A DNA stretch of 42,041 nucleotides from Nocardioides sp. (GCA_030698375.1 JAUYLL010000151.1:1-42041); one strand, 5' to 3'; numbered from the stretch's first letter, positions 1 to 8,920 are shown. The notes: generated from the letters alone by a model not told the origin. Numbers and translations are program-made.

Positions 1-212
1 TGGCGAACGCCGGTCCGGGCACCAACGGCTCGCAGTTCTTCATCACCGTCGGCGCGACCCCGCACCTGAACAACCGGCACACCATCTTCGGCGAGGTCGC
101 CGACCAGGCCGGCCGCGACGTCGTCGACGCCATCGCCAACCTGCCCACCGGTGCGATGGACCGCCCGAAGGAGCCGGTGGTCATCGAGTCGCTCGTGGTG
201 GAGCGCAGCTGA
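1..212 (+). CDS. ppiA: Peptidyl-prolyl cis-trans isomerase, cyclophilin type (3' end only)
   Basis: Only the last 69 codons are in the window; the frame is set by the TGA at 210-212. The visible part holds the cyclophilin signatures [10 protein letters not shown] and HTIFGEV, which form the proline-isomerase active site and hydrophobic pocket. Cyclophilins catalyse cis-trans isomerisation of Xaa-Pro bonds and assist folding. A cyclophilin at this point, followed by crgA, DUF881 and the pkn operon, matches the mycobacterial ppiA locus near oriC, which is the reason for the symbol. The 5' end is cut by the window edge, so cytoplasmic or secreted location cannot be judged. The stop overlaps the proposed CTG start of the next gene. 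Confidence 0.9.
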   Translation, partial: ANAGPGTNGSQFFITVGATPHLNNRHTIFGEVADQAGRDVVDAIANLPTGAMDRPKEPVVIESLVVERS

Positions 213-1207
213 GCACCCCGCCTCCGCCCGGTCCTCCACCGGGCGCTCCCGACGGCCCCGCCCCCGGTTCCGGCGGCGGGGCCGCTCCGGCGTGCCACGT
301 GCACCCCGACCGGGAGGCACACATCCGCTGCCAGCGCTGCGAGCGGACCATCTGCCCCGACTGCATGCACCCCGCGGCGGTGGGCTTCCAGTGCCCGTCC
401 TGCGTCAAGGAGGGCGCCCGGTCGGTACGCCAGCCGCGGGCGCCGTACGGCGGGCGGCGCAGCGCGAACCCCGCGCTGACCTCGCAGGTGATCATCGCGC
501 TCAACGCCGCGGTGTGGTTGCTCATCACGACGACCGGGGGGATGGCCAGCGCCTGGCTGGACCGCCTGGGGCTGATCCCCGCCGGCCGCTGCGAGGTGGC
601 GTTCACGGACCGGTACTTCCCGGAGCTGGGCTCGGCGGCGGAATGCTCCCAGGCGACGATGGTCACCGGGAACCCGACGATCTGGCTCGACGGTGTGGCC
701 TCCGGCGCGGTCTGGCAGCTGCTGAGCAGCGCCTTCACCCACGTCGACATCTGGCACATCGGCGTCAACATGCTCGCGGTCTGGTTCCTCGCGCCCCAGC
801 TCGAGGCGGTGATGGGGCGGGCCAGGTTCCTCGCGCTCTACCTGCTGTCGGCCCTGGCCGGCAGCCTCTTCGTGGTGGCCTTCTCGGCGCCGGCGGCGAT
901 GACCATCGGCGCCTCGGGCGCGGTGTTCGGCCTGCTGGGCGGGCTGCTCGTGGTCGTGCTGAAGGTGCGCGCGGACCCCCGCCAGCTGCTGCTGTGGCTG
1001 GGCATCAACGTGGTGATCACGATCGCCGGGGCCAGCTTCATCTCCTGGCAGGCGCACCTCGGCGGGTTCCTCGGCGGCGTGCTCGTCACGGGCCTGCTGG
1101 TGCTCGCTCCCCGGGCGCGGCGCGGGGTCTGGCAGGCCGTCGGCCTGGGGGTGCTGGCCCTGGTGCTGGTCGCGGCGACCGTCGCGGCGGCGCTCACCGT
1201 GGGCTGA
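209..1207 (+). CDS. Rhomboid family intramembrane serine protease with N-terminal zinc-binding cluster
   Basis: Rhomboids cleave transmembrane helices within the bilayer. The catalytic dyad is visible as GASGAVFG (Ser236, counting from the CTG start) and HLGGFLGG (His283), with the upstream HIGVN motif (His183, Asn187) supporting the oxyanion hole. Six or so membrane helices follow a soluble N-terminus. That N-terminus has a Cys/His cluster (CHxHPDxxxxxxCxxC, CPDC, CPSC) like the B-box-type finger of actinobacterial rhomboids. The first GTG in frame (299) would begin just after the first Cys and cut the finger. Reading back, the frame stays open through a Pro-rich stretch to CTG at 209, which overlaps the cyclophilin stop as CTGA and follows a GGAG. 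I therefore prefer CTG 209 (332 aa); GTG 299 (302 aa) is the conventional alternative. No substrate can be named. Confidence 0.85.
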   Translation: MSTPPPPGPPPGAPDGPAPGSGGGAAPACHVHPDREAHIRCQRCERTICPDCMHPAAVGFQCPSCVKEGARSVRQPRAPYGGRRSANPALTSQVIIALNAAVWLLITTTGGMASAWLDRLGLIPAGRCEVAFTDRYFPELGSAAECSQATMVTGNPTIWLDGVASGAVWQLLSSAFTHVDIWHIGVNMLAVWFLAPQLEAVMGRARFLALYLLSALAGSLFVVAFSAPAAMTIGASGAVFGLLGGLLVVVLKVRADPRQLLLWLGINVVITIAGASFISWQAHLGGFLGGVLVTGLLVLAPRARRGVWQAVGLGVLALVLVAATVAAALTVG

Positions 1208-1224
1208 GCGTCGCCCGCCGGGAG

Positions 1225-1260
1225 AGTTCTCCACATTGGGGATAACTCCTGTGGAGAACT
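1225..1260. repeat. Perfect 11-bp inverted repeat resembling paired DnaA boxes
   Basis: AGTTCTCCACA (1225-1235) and TGTGGAGAACT (1250-1260) are perfect inverted copies around a 14-nt spacer. Each arm contains TTCTCCACA, one base from the DnaA box TTATCCACA. It lies between the convergent rhomboid and crgA genes, so it could also act as a bidirectional terminator, although there is no T-tract. No gene occupies 1208-1323. Confidence 0.55.
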
Positions 1261-1323
1261 ACACGCGTGTGATTCGGCCGCCGCAGCACCCGGTGAACGG
1301 GTCGATCGGCACCGGGAGCAGCG

Positions 1324-1761
1324 TCACTCCCACTTGGTGGCGAACACGAAGCCCACGCCCATGAAGGCGATGCCGACCAGGAGGTTGTACTGGTCGAGGT
1401 TGCGCAGTACCGGGAGCGCGTTGTCGGGCCCTGCGATGTAGTAGACGATGATCCACAGCAGGCCGATGAGGAAGCACCCGAGCATCCCGACCACGACACC
1501 GCGGCCACGACCCAGCGGGGCCGAGGGGTGCGAGGCGATGATCAGGGCGAGGAAGACCAGCGCGATGCCGATGAAGAAGTTCCAGCGGCCCAGGTCGCCC
1601 ATCCAGGTCAGGCTCTGGCCGTCCTGGGCGACGTTGATGTAGACCGCGATCCAGGCGATGCCCGCCACGGCCAGCAGCGCGGCCAGTCCGGTCCGGACGA
1701 TCGACGTCGACGTCTTACCGGGGACGGTCGAGGTCGGGGTCTTGCGCGGGGCGTCGGGCAC
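1324..1761 (-). CDS. crgA: Cell division protein CrgA, tandem-duplicated form
   Basis: CrgA is a small membrane protein that recruits FtsZ-ring partners and septal PBPs in actinobacteria; the usual form is about 85-95 residues with two helices. This product is 145 residues with four helices and appears to hold two CrgA units in tandem. Unit 1 runs from GIAWIAVYI to RWNFFIGIAL; unit 2 runs from GLLWIIVYYI to QYNLLVGIAF and ends in FATKW. Both share the pattern WI-VY-I, a short loop, then NxxxGIA. The start is GTG at 1761, preceded by AAGGAG at good spacing; upstream in-frame sequence is Arg/Pro-rich and looks non-coding. The gene is divergent from the DUF881 gene and convergent with rhomboid. 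The position next to the pkn operon is the conserved crgA location. Confidence 0.88.
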   Translation of the reverse strand: MPDAPRKTPTSTVPGKTSTSIVRTGLAALLAVAGIAWIAVYINVAQDGQSLTWMGDLGRWNFFIGIALVFLALIIASHPSAPLGRGRGVVVGMLGCFLIGLLWIIVYYIAGPDNALPVLRNLDQYNLLVGIAFMGVGFVFATKWE

Positions 1762-1885
1762 GGGAGCTCCTTGCGGGGGGTGGATCGGCCGGCGGGACCG
1801 GGAGGGCGCGGCCCGTCGAGCGCGGAGGCGCTGTCCAGGCGTCGGATAGCGTAGTCGGGACGGAGCGCGGGGAGGGAGGCAGCAC

Positions 1886-2752
1886 ATGGCGGAACCGCGA
1901 AAGAGCGCCGGACCAGGCGCGCACCTCCCGCGCCGCGCGCGCTGGGTCGCCCGGCTGCGCACCGCCTGGTCCCAGCGCCGCGAGAACCGTGAGCACCGCT
2001 CGTGGGGGTGGCGGGCCGGCGTATCGGGCGTCTTCGCGGCCGTCGGCGTGCTCGTCGTCACCAGCGCGATCAGCTCCGACGGAACCGACCTGCGTGCCGA
2101 GCGGTACGGCGACCTGGAGAGCCTCGCGCGCCAGCAGAACCGTCAGGTCCAGAACCTGCAGGAGCGGGTGACCGCGCTGACCACCGAGGTCGAGACCCTC
2201 ACCGAGGGGGTCGACGACAGCCGGCTGGACGAGCTCGAGGAGGTCGTGGACCTGCTCCGCGGCCCGGCGGGCCTCGAGGAGGTCGCCGGATCGGGCGTCA
2301 CCGTCACCCTGGACGACGCCCCCTCCAGCGCGCGCGAGCTGATCGACGGCGAGATGGTCCAGGCCAACGACCTTGTCGTCCACCAGCAGGACATCCAGGC
2401 CGTGGTCAACGCGCTGTGGGCCGGGGGCGCGGAGGCGATGACGGTCCAGGGTCAGCGGGTCATCTCCACCACGGGCATCAAGTGCGTTGGCAACACCGTG
2501 ATCCTGCACGGGGTCCCGTACGCGCCGCCGTACCGGATCTCGGCCATCGGGGACCCCGGCACGATGGCGGCGAGCCTGTCGACCAACGACTACATCGCCA
2601 CCTACCGCGACTACGTCGACCAACTCGGCCTGGTCTACACCTTCGGCGTCGACCCGATGCTGGAGATGCCGGCGTTCGAGGGCAGCGTGGCCCTCGACTA
2701 CGCCCGCTCCGCCGGTGCTGCCGACATCGCGGTGCTCGACAACGACCTCTGA
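1886..2752 (+). CDS. DUF881 family membrane-anchored protein
   Basis: A 288-residue protein with a basic N-terminal tail, one membrane helix at about residues 47-62 (SGVFAAVGVLVVTSAI), a predicted coiled coil at about 72-125 (repeated QNLQERV and TTEVETL heptads), and the DUF881 domain to the end. The family is recognised by the sequence around GSGVTVTLDDA, the QDIQAVVNALWAGGAEAM segment, and a C-terminal half beginning GNTVILHG. The Mycobacterium homologue lies in the same place next to crgA. The function is unknown; topology and synteny suggest an extracytoplasmic role near the divisome. RBS GGGAGGGAGG precedes the ATG. The trpG gene that usually separates this gene from pknB is absent; only 27 bp separate their convergent ends. 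Confidence 0.85.
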   Translation: MAEPRKSAGPGAHLPRRARWVARLRTAWSQRRENREHRSWGWRAGVSGVFAAVGVLVVTSAISSDGTDLRAERYGDLESLARQQNRQVQNLQERVTALTTEVETLTEGVDDSRLDELEEVVDLLRGPAGLEEVAGSGVTVTLDDAPSSARELIDGEMVQANDLVVHQQDIQAVVNALWAGGAEAMTVQGQRVISTTGIKCVGNTVILHGVPYAPPYRISAIGDPGTMAASLSTNDYIATYRDYVDQLGLVYTFGVDPMLEMPAFEGSVALDYARSAGAADIAVLDNDL

Positions 2753-2779
2753 CATGGAGGTCCGTCCACGGGCCGGTGG

Positions 2780-4594
2780 TCACTCCTCGGGCGGGGGCTC
2801 CTCGGTCGGCGTCGGGGTAGGCACGCCCGGTTCGGGCTCGGTGGTCGGCTCGGGCTCCGGTTCGGGCTCGGGCTCCGGCTCGGGTTCCGGCTCCTCGTAG
2901 GTCGAGACCGTGAGGAGGACCAGGGTGTCCGAGCGCTGCTCGGAGCCCGGCTGCGGGGACTGCTTGAGCACGGTCCCCGGCTCCGACGGGGTGTCGGGGT
3001 CCTGCTGGGTCTGCACGTTCTCGAAGCCTGCTTCGGCGAGGATGCGCCGGGCCTCCTGGATGTCGCGGCCGCGAACGTCGGGCAGCTGAGCGGGGCCCGA
3101 GGAGATCTGGACGCGGACCGTGGAGCCGTAGTCGAGCTCGGTGCCGCGCCCGGGCCGGAAGCCGACGACGGTGCCCTGCGGTTCGTCACTGGTGACTCGC
3201 CGGAACTCGCCCACGAGGTTGGCGCGGTCGAGCTCGGCCCGCGCGTCGTCCTCGGAGAGGCCGAGGAGGTTGGGGACCTGGGTCTGCGGGACCCCGGAGG
3301 AGACGACGAGGTCGACCTCGGTCCCCGGCGGGACGAACTCGCCCGGCTCGGGGTCCTGCTGGATCACTCGACCCGCCTCGATCTCCTCCGAGGCCTCCTC
3401 GGTGATCTCGCCGAGCACCAGGCCCTCGGTGCCGCGGATCGTCCGCACGGCCTCGCGCTGCTGCTGGCCGACGACGGTCGGGACGGAGACGTCGTCGACG
3501 CCCTGGTCGAGCAGCCGCGGCCCGAAGACGGCCGCGGCGATGAGCAGGGCGAGGATCGCTAGCGCGAGCAGCACGATCGGCCACTTCTTGCGCTCCTCCT
3601 CGTCCTCGACCACCGGGAGGGCCCCGGTGCCGGCGTTGGTGGCGGCCATCCCCGCGAGGGCGGCGCCGGCCGGCAGGACGCTGGTGGCGTCGTCGGGCAC
3701 GGCCGCGGCCACCGCCGCGGGGGCCTGGACGGGCTTCCCGGCGAGGTAGCGGTCGATGTCGGCCTTCATCGCTGCGGCGCTCTGGTAGCGGTCCTCGAGC
3801 TTCTTCGCCAGCGCCTTCATGACGATGGCGTCGACCTCGGGCGGCAGGTCACCGTCGATGGCCGACGGCGGTGCGGCCTGCTCGCGGACGTGCTGGTAGG
3901 CCACCGAGACCGGGCTGTCGCCGATGAACGGCGGACGTCCGGTCAGCAGCTCGTAGAGCAGACAGCCGGTGGAGTAGACGTCGGAGCGCGAGTCGACGGT
4001 CTCGCCGCGGGCCTGCTCCGGCGAGAGGTACTGGGCGGTGCCGACGACGGCCGCGGTCTGGGTCATCGTCGAGGAGGCGTCGGAGACGGCCCGGGCGATG
4101 CCGAAGTCCATCACCTTGACGTCCCCGGCGGGGGTCAGCATCACGTTGCCGGGCTTGATGTCGCGGTGGATGATCCCCGCGCGGTGGCTGTAGTCGAGCG
4201 CGGCGAGCACGCCCCCGGTGATCTCCAGGGCGCGCTCGGGGAGGATCTTGCGGCCCTCCCGGACGATGTCGCGCAGGGTCCGGCCGGCGACGTACTCCAT
4301 GACGATGTAGGGCTGCGCCACGTCGGTGCCATCGGTGGAGAGCTCCTCGCCGGTGTCGTAGACCGCGACGACGGAGGGGTGGTTCAGGGAGGCCGCGGAC
4401 TGCGCCTCCCGGCGGAAGCGTGCCTGGAAGGTCTGGTCGCTGGCGAGGTCGGTGCGCAGCCGCTTGACCGCGACCACCCGGCCGAGCCGGACGTCGGTGC
4501 CCTTGCGGACCTCCGCCATCCCACCGCGGCCGAGGAGCTCACCCAGCTCGTAGCGCCCACCAACGCGGTTCGCGCTGCCGTCTGCGTCGCTCAT
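2780..4594 (-). CDS. pknB: Serine/threonine protein kinase PknB with three PASTA domains
   Basis: Membrane Ser/Thr kinase of 604 residues controlling peptidoglycan synthesis and division. Kinase landmarks: glycine loop LGRGGMAEV (21-29), catalytic Lys44, HRD 143-145, DFG 163-165, and an activation loop with TMTQTAAVVGTAQY, whose Thr176 and Thr178 match the autophosphorylated pair of mycobacterial PknB. A basic and acidic linker leads to a single membrane helix (about 339-362), then three extracellular PASTA repeats that in this family bind muropeptides or lipid II. The tail is a long Glu-Pro repeat followed by a Pro/Thr-rich end. PknB of Mycobacterium has four PASTA repeats; three are visible here. 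ATG start at 4594; the first 4 bases overlap the pknA stop. Last gene of the seven-gene operon that begins at fhaA. Confidence 0.96.
   Translation of the reverse strand: MSDADGSANRVGGRYELGELLGRGGMAEVRKGTDVRLGRVVAVKRLRTDLASDQTFQARFRREAQSAASLNHPSVVAVYDTGEELSTDGTDVAQPYIVMEYVAGRTLRDIVREGRKILPERALEITGGVLAALDYSHRAGIIHRDIKPGNVMLTPAGDVKVMDFGIARAVSDASSTMTQTAAVVGTAQYLSPEQARGETVDSRSDVYSTGCLLYELLTGRPPFIGDSPVSVAYQHVREQAAPPSAIDGDLPPEVDAIVMKALAKKLEDRYQSAAAMKADIDRYLAGKPVQAPAAVAAAVPDDATSVLPAGAALAGMAATNAGTGALPVVEDEEERKKWPIVLLALAILALLIAAAVFGPRLLDQGVDDVSVPTVVGQQQREAVRTIRGTEGLVLGEITEEASEEIEAGRVIQQDPEPGEFVPPGTEVDLVVSSGVPQTQVPNLLGLSEDDARAELDRANLVGEFRRVTSDEPQGTVVGFRPGRGTELDYGSTVRVQISSGPAQLPDVRGRDIQEARRILAEAGFENVQTQQDPDTPSEPGTVLKQSPQPGSEQRSDTLVLLTVSTYEEPEPEPEPEPEPEPEPTTEPEPGVPTPTPTEEPPPEE
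2848..2895. repeat. Hexanucleotide-type repeat encoding the Glu-Pro tail of PknB
   Basis: Degenerate six-base units of the form GGCTCG and GGCTCC or GGTTCC (plus strand) encode alternating Glu-Pro residues in the extracellular C-terminal tail of pknB. The unit keeps frame when it gains or loses copies, so tail length could vary between strains. Confidence 0.7.
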
Positions 4595-6072
4595 GGCCTT
4601 CCGTCGCCCCTCGGGTTGTCGTTCGCCGGGCCTCCGGGCCCCTGCCCACGGTTCGCACCCGGGCCCTTGTTCTCCGGGGGGCCGGCCTGTGGGGGCTTGT
4701 CGCCCTGGGGCCCGCTGTCAGCCGGGGCGCTGCTGGGTTCGGGGGCGGGTGTGGGCTCCAGGGTGGCGCGCCGCCACACCACGAGCTTCACGGTCGTCCC
4801 CTCGGCCACCCGCCCGAAGGGGCTGACCCGCGCGACGGTGCCGGCCACGGCCTCGCCGGTGGTGTCCCGGGCCATGGGCCGGCGCCGGAGCTCGGAGTCG
4901 AGACCGAGTCCGCGCAGGAGGCGCCGTGCCTCGGCCACCGGCAGGCCGACGAGGGCCTTGGCGTCCACCCGGACCAGGCCGGCGCTGCTGCTGGTCTGCA
5001 CCCCCGCCTCGGCGGACGAGGTGGCGCCGTCGTCCCCGGGCAGCACCAGGGCGGCGCCGACCGCGACGAGCGCGAGCGCGGCGACGGCGGCCGGCCACCA
5101 GCGGGTGGGTGGGGTGAAGTGGCGGGTGGGGGGCGGCGTGGTGACCACCCGGGGCCGAGGAGCGGGGTGGGGCTCGGTCGGCGGGCCGAGGTCCGGGTCG
5201 GTGGCCACGGAGACCGGTCGAGTGTGGTCCGCCGCACGGTCGAGGGAGAAGCCTCCGACCGGGTGGCCGAGCAGCCGGGCGACCGCGGTGCCGTCCGCGG
5301 GACGTCGGGCGGGGTCCTTGTCGAGGCAGGCCTGCACGGTGCGGGCGAGGTCGTCGGGGATGCCTGCGGGCAGCGGGGGGACGGGTTGGCGCAGGTGCGC
5401 GATCGCCACGGCGACGGGGGTGTCGCCGACGAAGGGCCGGCGCCCGGCCAGGGCCTCGTAGGCGACCACGCCGAGGCCGTAGACGTCGCTGGCCGCGCTG
5501 GCGCTGGCGCCGTCGGCCTGCTCGGGGGCGAGGTAGGCGGGGGTGCCGATGATCTGGCCGGTCATCGTCAGGTCGGCGCTCTGGGCGGCCCGGGCGATGC
5601 CGAAGTCGGTGAGCTTCACCTGGTCCTCGGCGGTGACGAGGATGTTGCCGGGCTTCACGTCGCGGTGGACGATGCCGGCGGTGTGGGCGACGCCCAGCGC
5701 GACGGCGGCCTGGCCGAGCAGGTCGCGCACCCGGTCGGGGTCCATCGGGCCCTGACGCAGCAGGTCCGAGAGGGGACGGCCGTCGACGAGCTCCATCACC
5801 AGGAACGGCACGCCGTCGGGGTCCTGGGCGTTCTCGCCGAAGTCGAAGAGCGAGGCGATCCCGTCGTGGTGGACGGCCCCGGCGAGCCGGGCCTCGGCGA
5901 GGAACCGCGAGCGGAAGACCGCGTCGTCGGCGAGCTCGGGCTTGAGCAGCTTCACCGCGACGCCGCGCTCCAGCAGCGTGTCGGTGGCCTGCCAGACCTG
6001 GCCCATCCCTCCGGTGGCGATGCGGCGGTCCAGGCGGTAGCGGTCGCGCGGGTCGGCGTACCGGGGGCTCAT
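4591..6072 (-). CDS. pknA: Serine/threonine protein kinase, PknA-type, with one PASTA domain
   Basis: A 493-residue kinase. Landmarks: glycine loop ATGGMGQV (19-26), Lys41, HRD 136-138, DFG 156-158, and an activation loop with LTMTGQIIGTPAYLAPEQ (Thr169, Thr171). A Pro-rich juxtamembrane segment leads to a membrane helix around residues 327-346, one PASTA-like domain (DAKALVGLPVAEARRLLRGLG to TTVKLVVWRR) and a Pro/Gly-rich tail. Mycobacterial PknA lacks a PASTA repeat, so the single repeat is a lineage feature; the name rests on operon position. ATG start at 6072 overlaps the pbpA stop by 4 bases. Likely substrates are division and wall-synthesis proteins and the FHA proteins of this operon. 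Confidence 0.93.
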   Translation of the reverse strand: MSPRYADPRDRYRLDRRIATGGMGQVWQATDTLLERGVAVKLLKPELADDAVFRSRFLAEARLAGAVHHDGIASLFDFGENAQDPDGVPFLVMELVDGRPLSDLLRQGPMDPDRVRDLLGQAAVALGVAHTAGIVHRDVKPGNILVTAEDQVKLTDFGIARAAQSADLTMTGQIIGTPAYLAPEQADGASASAASDVYGLGVVAYEALAGRRPFVGDTPVAVAIAHLRQPVPPLPAGIPDDLARTVQACLDKDPARRPADGTAVARLLGHPVGGFSLDRAADHTRPVSVATDPDLGPPTEPHPAPRPRVVTTPPPTRHFTPPTRWWPAAVAALALVAVGAALVLPGDDGATSSAEAGVQTSSSAGLVRVDAKALVGLPVAEARRLLRGLGLDSELRRRPMARDTTGEAVAGTVARVSPFGRVAEGTTVKLVVWRRATLEPTPAPEPSSAPADSGPQGDKPPQAGPPENKGPGANRGQGPGGPANDNPRGDGRP

Positions 6073-7535
6073 CGCAGCACCGCCTCCATCACGGCCTTGG
6101 CGATGGGTGCGGCGAGGCGGCCCCCCGCGATGTCGGTGCGGGCGATGTTGGCGTCCTCGATCATCACCGCGACCGCGACGCGCGAGTCGTTGGCCGGGGC
6201 GAAGGAGACGAACCAGGCGAACGGGGGCCCGTCGCCGGACTGCGCCGTGCCCGTCTTGCCGGCCACCTCGACACCGGGGATTTGGGCGGCGGTGGCGGTG
6301 CCGGAGTCCACGGTGGCCACGAGCATCCGGGTGAGGTCGCGGGCCACGGACGGGCTGACCGCGCCGCTGCGCAGCGCCGTCGGCTCGGTCTTGTCGAGCA
6401 CGTCGAGGTCGGGGGAGCGGACCTCGTCGACGAGGTAGGGCTGCATGACGTCGCCGCCGTTGGCGATCCCGGCGGTGACGAGCGCCATCTGCAGGGGACT
6501 GGTCCGGACGCTGCCCTGGCCGATCGCCGCGTAGGCGGCCAGCGGCCCGTCGGTGGCGTCACCGGTCGGGAAGTCGCTGGTCGCCACGGCGGGCAGCTCC
6601 TCGAAGGGCCGCTCGCCGAACCCGAACGCCTCGGCCTGCTCGGCGATCGCCTCGGGTCCGAGCTCGAGCCCGAGGTGGCCGAAGGTCACGTTGCAGGAGG
6701 TCTGCATGGCCTGGGTCAGCGTGATCCGGTCGCCACCGCAGTTCCCGCCACCGTCGTTGGGCAGGGTGTTCGTCGTCTGCGGCAGGTCGAGGCTGAACCC
6801 GCCGGGGACCGTGGACCCGGGTTGGTACTGGCCGCTCTCCAGCGCCGCCGCCGCGGTGACCAGCTTGAAGGTCGAGCCCGGGGGGAAGAGCTCCTGGGCC
6901 GCGCGGTTGGCCATCGGCCGCGCCCCGTCGTCGGCGAGGTCGCCCCAGGCCTGCTGCACCTGCCGGAAGTCGTGGGAGGCCAGCCGATTCGGGTCGTACG
7001 ACGGGGAGGTCGCCATCGCGAGGATCTTGCCGCTGGCCGGCTCGATCGCCACGACCGCGCCCTTCGTGCCCTGGCCGAGGGCCTGGAGACCCTCCCAGGC
7101 GGCGTCCTGGGCCCTGCGGTTCAAGGTGAGGCTGACGCTGCCGCCCTTGGGCTGCTGGTTGCCGAGCATGTCGATGACCCGCGTGACGAACAACCGGGGG
7201 TCGGAGCCGGAGAGGATGGTGTTCTCGGTCTGCTCGACCCCCGAGCGGCCGTAGGTATAGGAGTAGTAGCCGGTGATCGGGGCGTACTTGACCGGTTGGG
7301 CGTACTCGCGGAGGAACTCGTACTGGCCGTCGACGGCCACGCTCTCGGCGATCGGGCGGCCGTTGACGAGGATCGCGCCCCGCTCGCGGGAGAACTCGGC
7401 GTCGCGCACGCGCTTGTTGTCGGCGCGGGCGTTGAGGTCGTCTGCGGTCCAGTACTGCAGGTAGGTCGCGTTGAGCAGCAGGCCGAGGAAGAGCGCCATG
7501 CTGACCAAGGCCATCCGGCGGATCGGCTTGTTCAC
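6069..7535 (-). CDS. pbpA: Class B penicillin-binding protein, PbpA type
   Basis: D,D-transpeptidase that cross-links peptidoglycan peptides outside the membrane. The 488-residue product begins with a short cytoplasmic tail and one membrane anchor (about 8-26), then the dimerisation domain and the transpeptidase domain. The three active-site motifs are all present: SxxK as STFK (Ser221, Lys224), SxN as SCN (280-282), and KTGTA (427-431). The start is GTG at 7535, giving a GTGA overlap with the rodA stop. Reading frame upstream of this GTG is only an alternative frame of rodA. It works as the cognate transpeptidase of the SEDS protein encoded just upstream. Confidence 0.95.
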   Translation of the reverse strand: MNKPIRRMALVSMALFLGLLLNATYLQYWTADDLNARADNKRVRDAEFSRERGAILVNGRPIAESVAVDGQYEFLREYAQPVKYAPITGYYSYTYGRSGVEQTENTILSGSDPRLFVTRVIDMLGNQQPKGGSVSLTLNRRAQDAAWEGLQALGQGTKGAVVAIEPASGKILAMATSPSYDPNRLASHDFRQVQQAWGDLADDGARPMANRAAQELFPPGSTFKLVTAAAALESGQYQPGSTVPGGFSLDLPQTTNTLPNDGGGNCGGDRITLTQAMQTSCNVTFGHLGLELGPEAIAEQAEAFGFGERPFEELPAVATSDFPTGDATDGPLAAYAAIGQGSVRTSPLQMALVTAGIANGGDVMQPYLVDEVRSPDLDVLDKTEPTALRSGAVSPSVARDLTRMLVATVDSGTATAAQIPGVEVAGKTGTAQSGDGPPFAWFVSFAPANDSRVAVAVMIEDANIARTDIAGGRLAAPIAKAVMEAVLR

Positions 7536-8920
7536 CGGGTCCTCACCACCTGGGTGTCGTCGTCGGTGACGCCGGTGAACTCCGGCAGCGGGCGACGGGC
7601 CTGGTCGGAGATGCGCAGGAGCAGCGCGATGATCACCCAGTTGGCCACGAGGGACGACCCGCCGTAGGAGATGAACGGCGAGGTGAGGCCGGTCAGCGGG
7701 ATCAGCTTGGTGACGCCGCCGATGATGACGAAGACCTGGAGGGCGACGACGAAGGCCAGGCCGCTGGCGACCAGCTTGCCGAAGGCGTCGCGGCAGACCA
7801 GGGCGGTGCGCAGACCGCGCTCCACGATGAGACCGTAGAGCAGGATGATCGCCATCACCCCGGTGAGGCCCAGCTCCTCGCCGAGCGCGGCGACGATGAA
7901 GTCGGACTCCGGGACGGGCGTCTGGGTCGGGTTGCCCTGGCCCCAGCCGCGGCCGACGAGCCCGCCCCAGGCCATGCCGTACATCGCCTGGATGATCTGG
8001 TAGCCGCTGTCGTAGGCGAAGGGGTCGAGCCAGGTCAGGACGCGGATGCGGACGTGGCCGAAGAGCTGGTAGGCGAGCGCGGCCCCGGCGAGGAACATCA
8101 GTCCGCCGACGATGAGCCAGCCGGGCCGCTCGGTGGCGATGTAGAGCATCACCAGGAAGAGGCCGAAGAAGAGCAGGCTCGAGCCGAGGTCGCGCTGGAG
8201 GACGAGGATCGCGAGGCTGATCGCCCACATGCCGAGGATCGGCCCGAGGTCGCGGCCGCGGGGGAGGTCGACGAAGAGCAGCCGGCGGCCGGCGAGCGCG
8301 AGCGCGTCGCGGTGAAGGACGAGGTACCCGGCGAAGGCGATGACCAGCAGGACCTTGGCGACCTCACCGGGCTGGAAGCTGAAGCCGAAGAGGCTGATCC
8401 AGATGCGCGCACCGCGGATCTCGTTGCCGAGCCCGGGGACCAGCGGCAGCAGCAGGAGCACGATCGCGGCGAACCCGCTGGTATAGGTGAACGCCTGGAG
8501 ACGGCGGTGGTCGGGCAGGGCCAGCAGCACGGTGATGAAGAGGATGACGCCGAGCGTCATCCAGACGAGCTGGTTGGGAGCCAGCGACCCGTCACGGGCC
8601 AGGTCGATGCGGTAGATCATCGCCAGCCCGAGGCCGTTGAGCGCGCTCACCACCGGCAGCAGCACGGGGTCGGCGTACGGCGCGGTGCGGCGGACGACGA
8701 CGTGGCAGCCGAGGACGAGCAGGGCGAGCCACCCGCCGTACCCGAGGATGTTGGTGGGCACCTCGCCGTCGACGCCGATGCCGACGGCGGCGTACCCCCC
8801 GATCCCCACGGCGAGGCTCAGCAGGAGCAGCACGAGCTCGGCGCCGCGGCGCCGCCGGTGGGTGAAGCCGCTGCTGACCGAGCCGCTGCCGTTGCGGCGG
8901 GAGGTGGCGGGCGCGCTCAC
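7532..8920 (-). CDS. rodA: SEDS family peptidoglycan glycosyltransferase, FtsW/RodA type
   Basis: Polytopic membrane protein of 462 residues that polymerises lipid II into glycan strands. About ten to twelve hydrophobic helices are evident. Family signatures include the QRDLGSSLLFFGLFL segment (with the catalytic-loop region GSGWGQGNPTQ-like GRGWGQGNPTQTPVPESDFI), and the C-terminal GLTSPFISYGGSS motif typical of FtsW and RodA. The start is GTG at 8920, overlapping the pstP stop as GTGA. Adjacent pbpA gives the usual SEDS-bPBP pair. In Mycobacterium the gene at this position is rodA; FtsW would normally be in the division and cell wall cluster, so I keep rodA. Confidence 0.95.
   Translation of the reverse strand: MSAPATSRRNGSGSVSSGFTHRRRRGAELVLLLLSLAVGIGGYAAVGIGVDGEVPTNILGYGGWLALLVLGCHVVVRRTAPYADPVLLPVVSALNGLGLAMIYRIDLARDGSLAPNQLVWMTLGVILFITVLLALPDHRRLQAFTYTSGFAAIVLLLLPLVPGLGNEIRGARIWISLFGFSFQPGEVAKVLLVIAFAGYLVLHRDALALAGRRLLFVDLPRGRDLGPILGMWAISLAILVLQRDLGSSLLFFGLFLVMLYIATERPGWLIVGGLMFLAGAALAYQLFGHVRIRVLTWLDPFAYDSGYQIIQAMYGMAWGGLVGRGWGQGNPTQTPVPESDFIVAALGEELGLTGVMAIILLYGLIVERGLRTALVCRDAFGKLVASGLAFVVALQVFVIIGGVTKLIPLTGLTSPFISYGGSSLVANWVIIALLLRISDQARRPLPEFTGVTDDDTQVVRTR

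Noticed and set aside
3890..6438. Long plus-strand open frames opposite pknB, pknA and pbpA
   Set aside because: Frames open because of high GC; no family motifs, and they oppose well-supported kinase and PBP genes.
7536..8228. Upstream extension of pbpA
   Set aside because: It is an alternative frame of rodA; the GTG at 7535 has the operon's standard GTGA overlap and precedes the membrane anchor.
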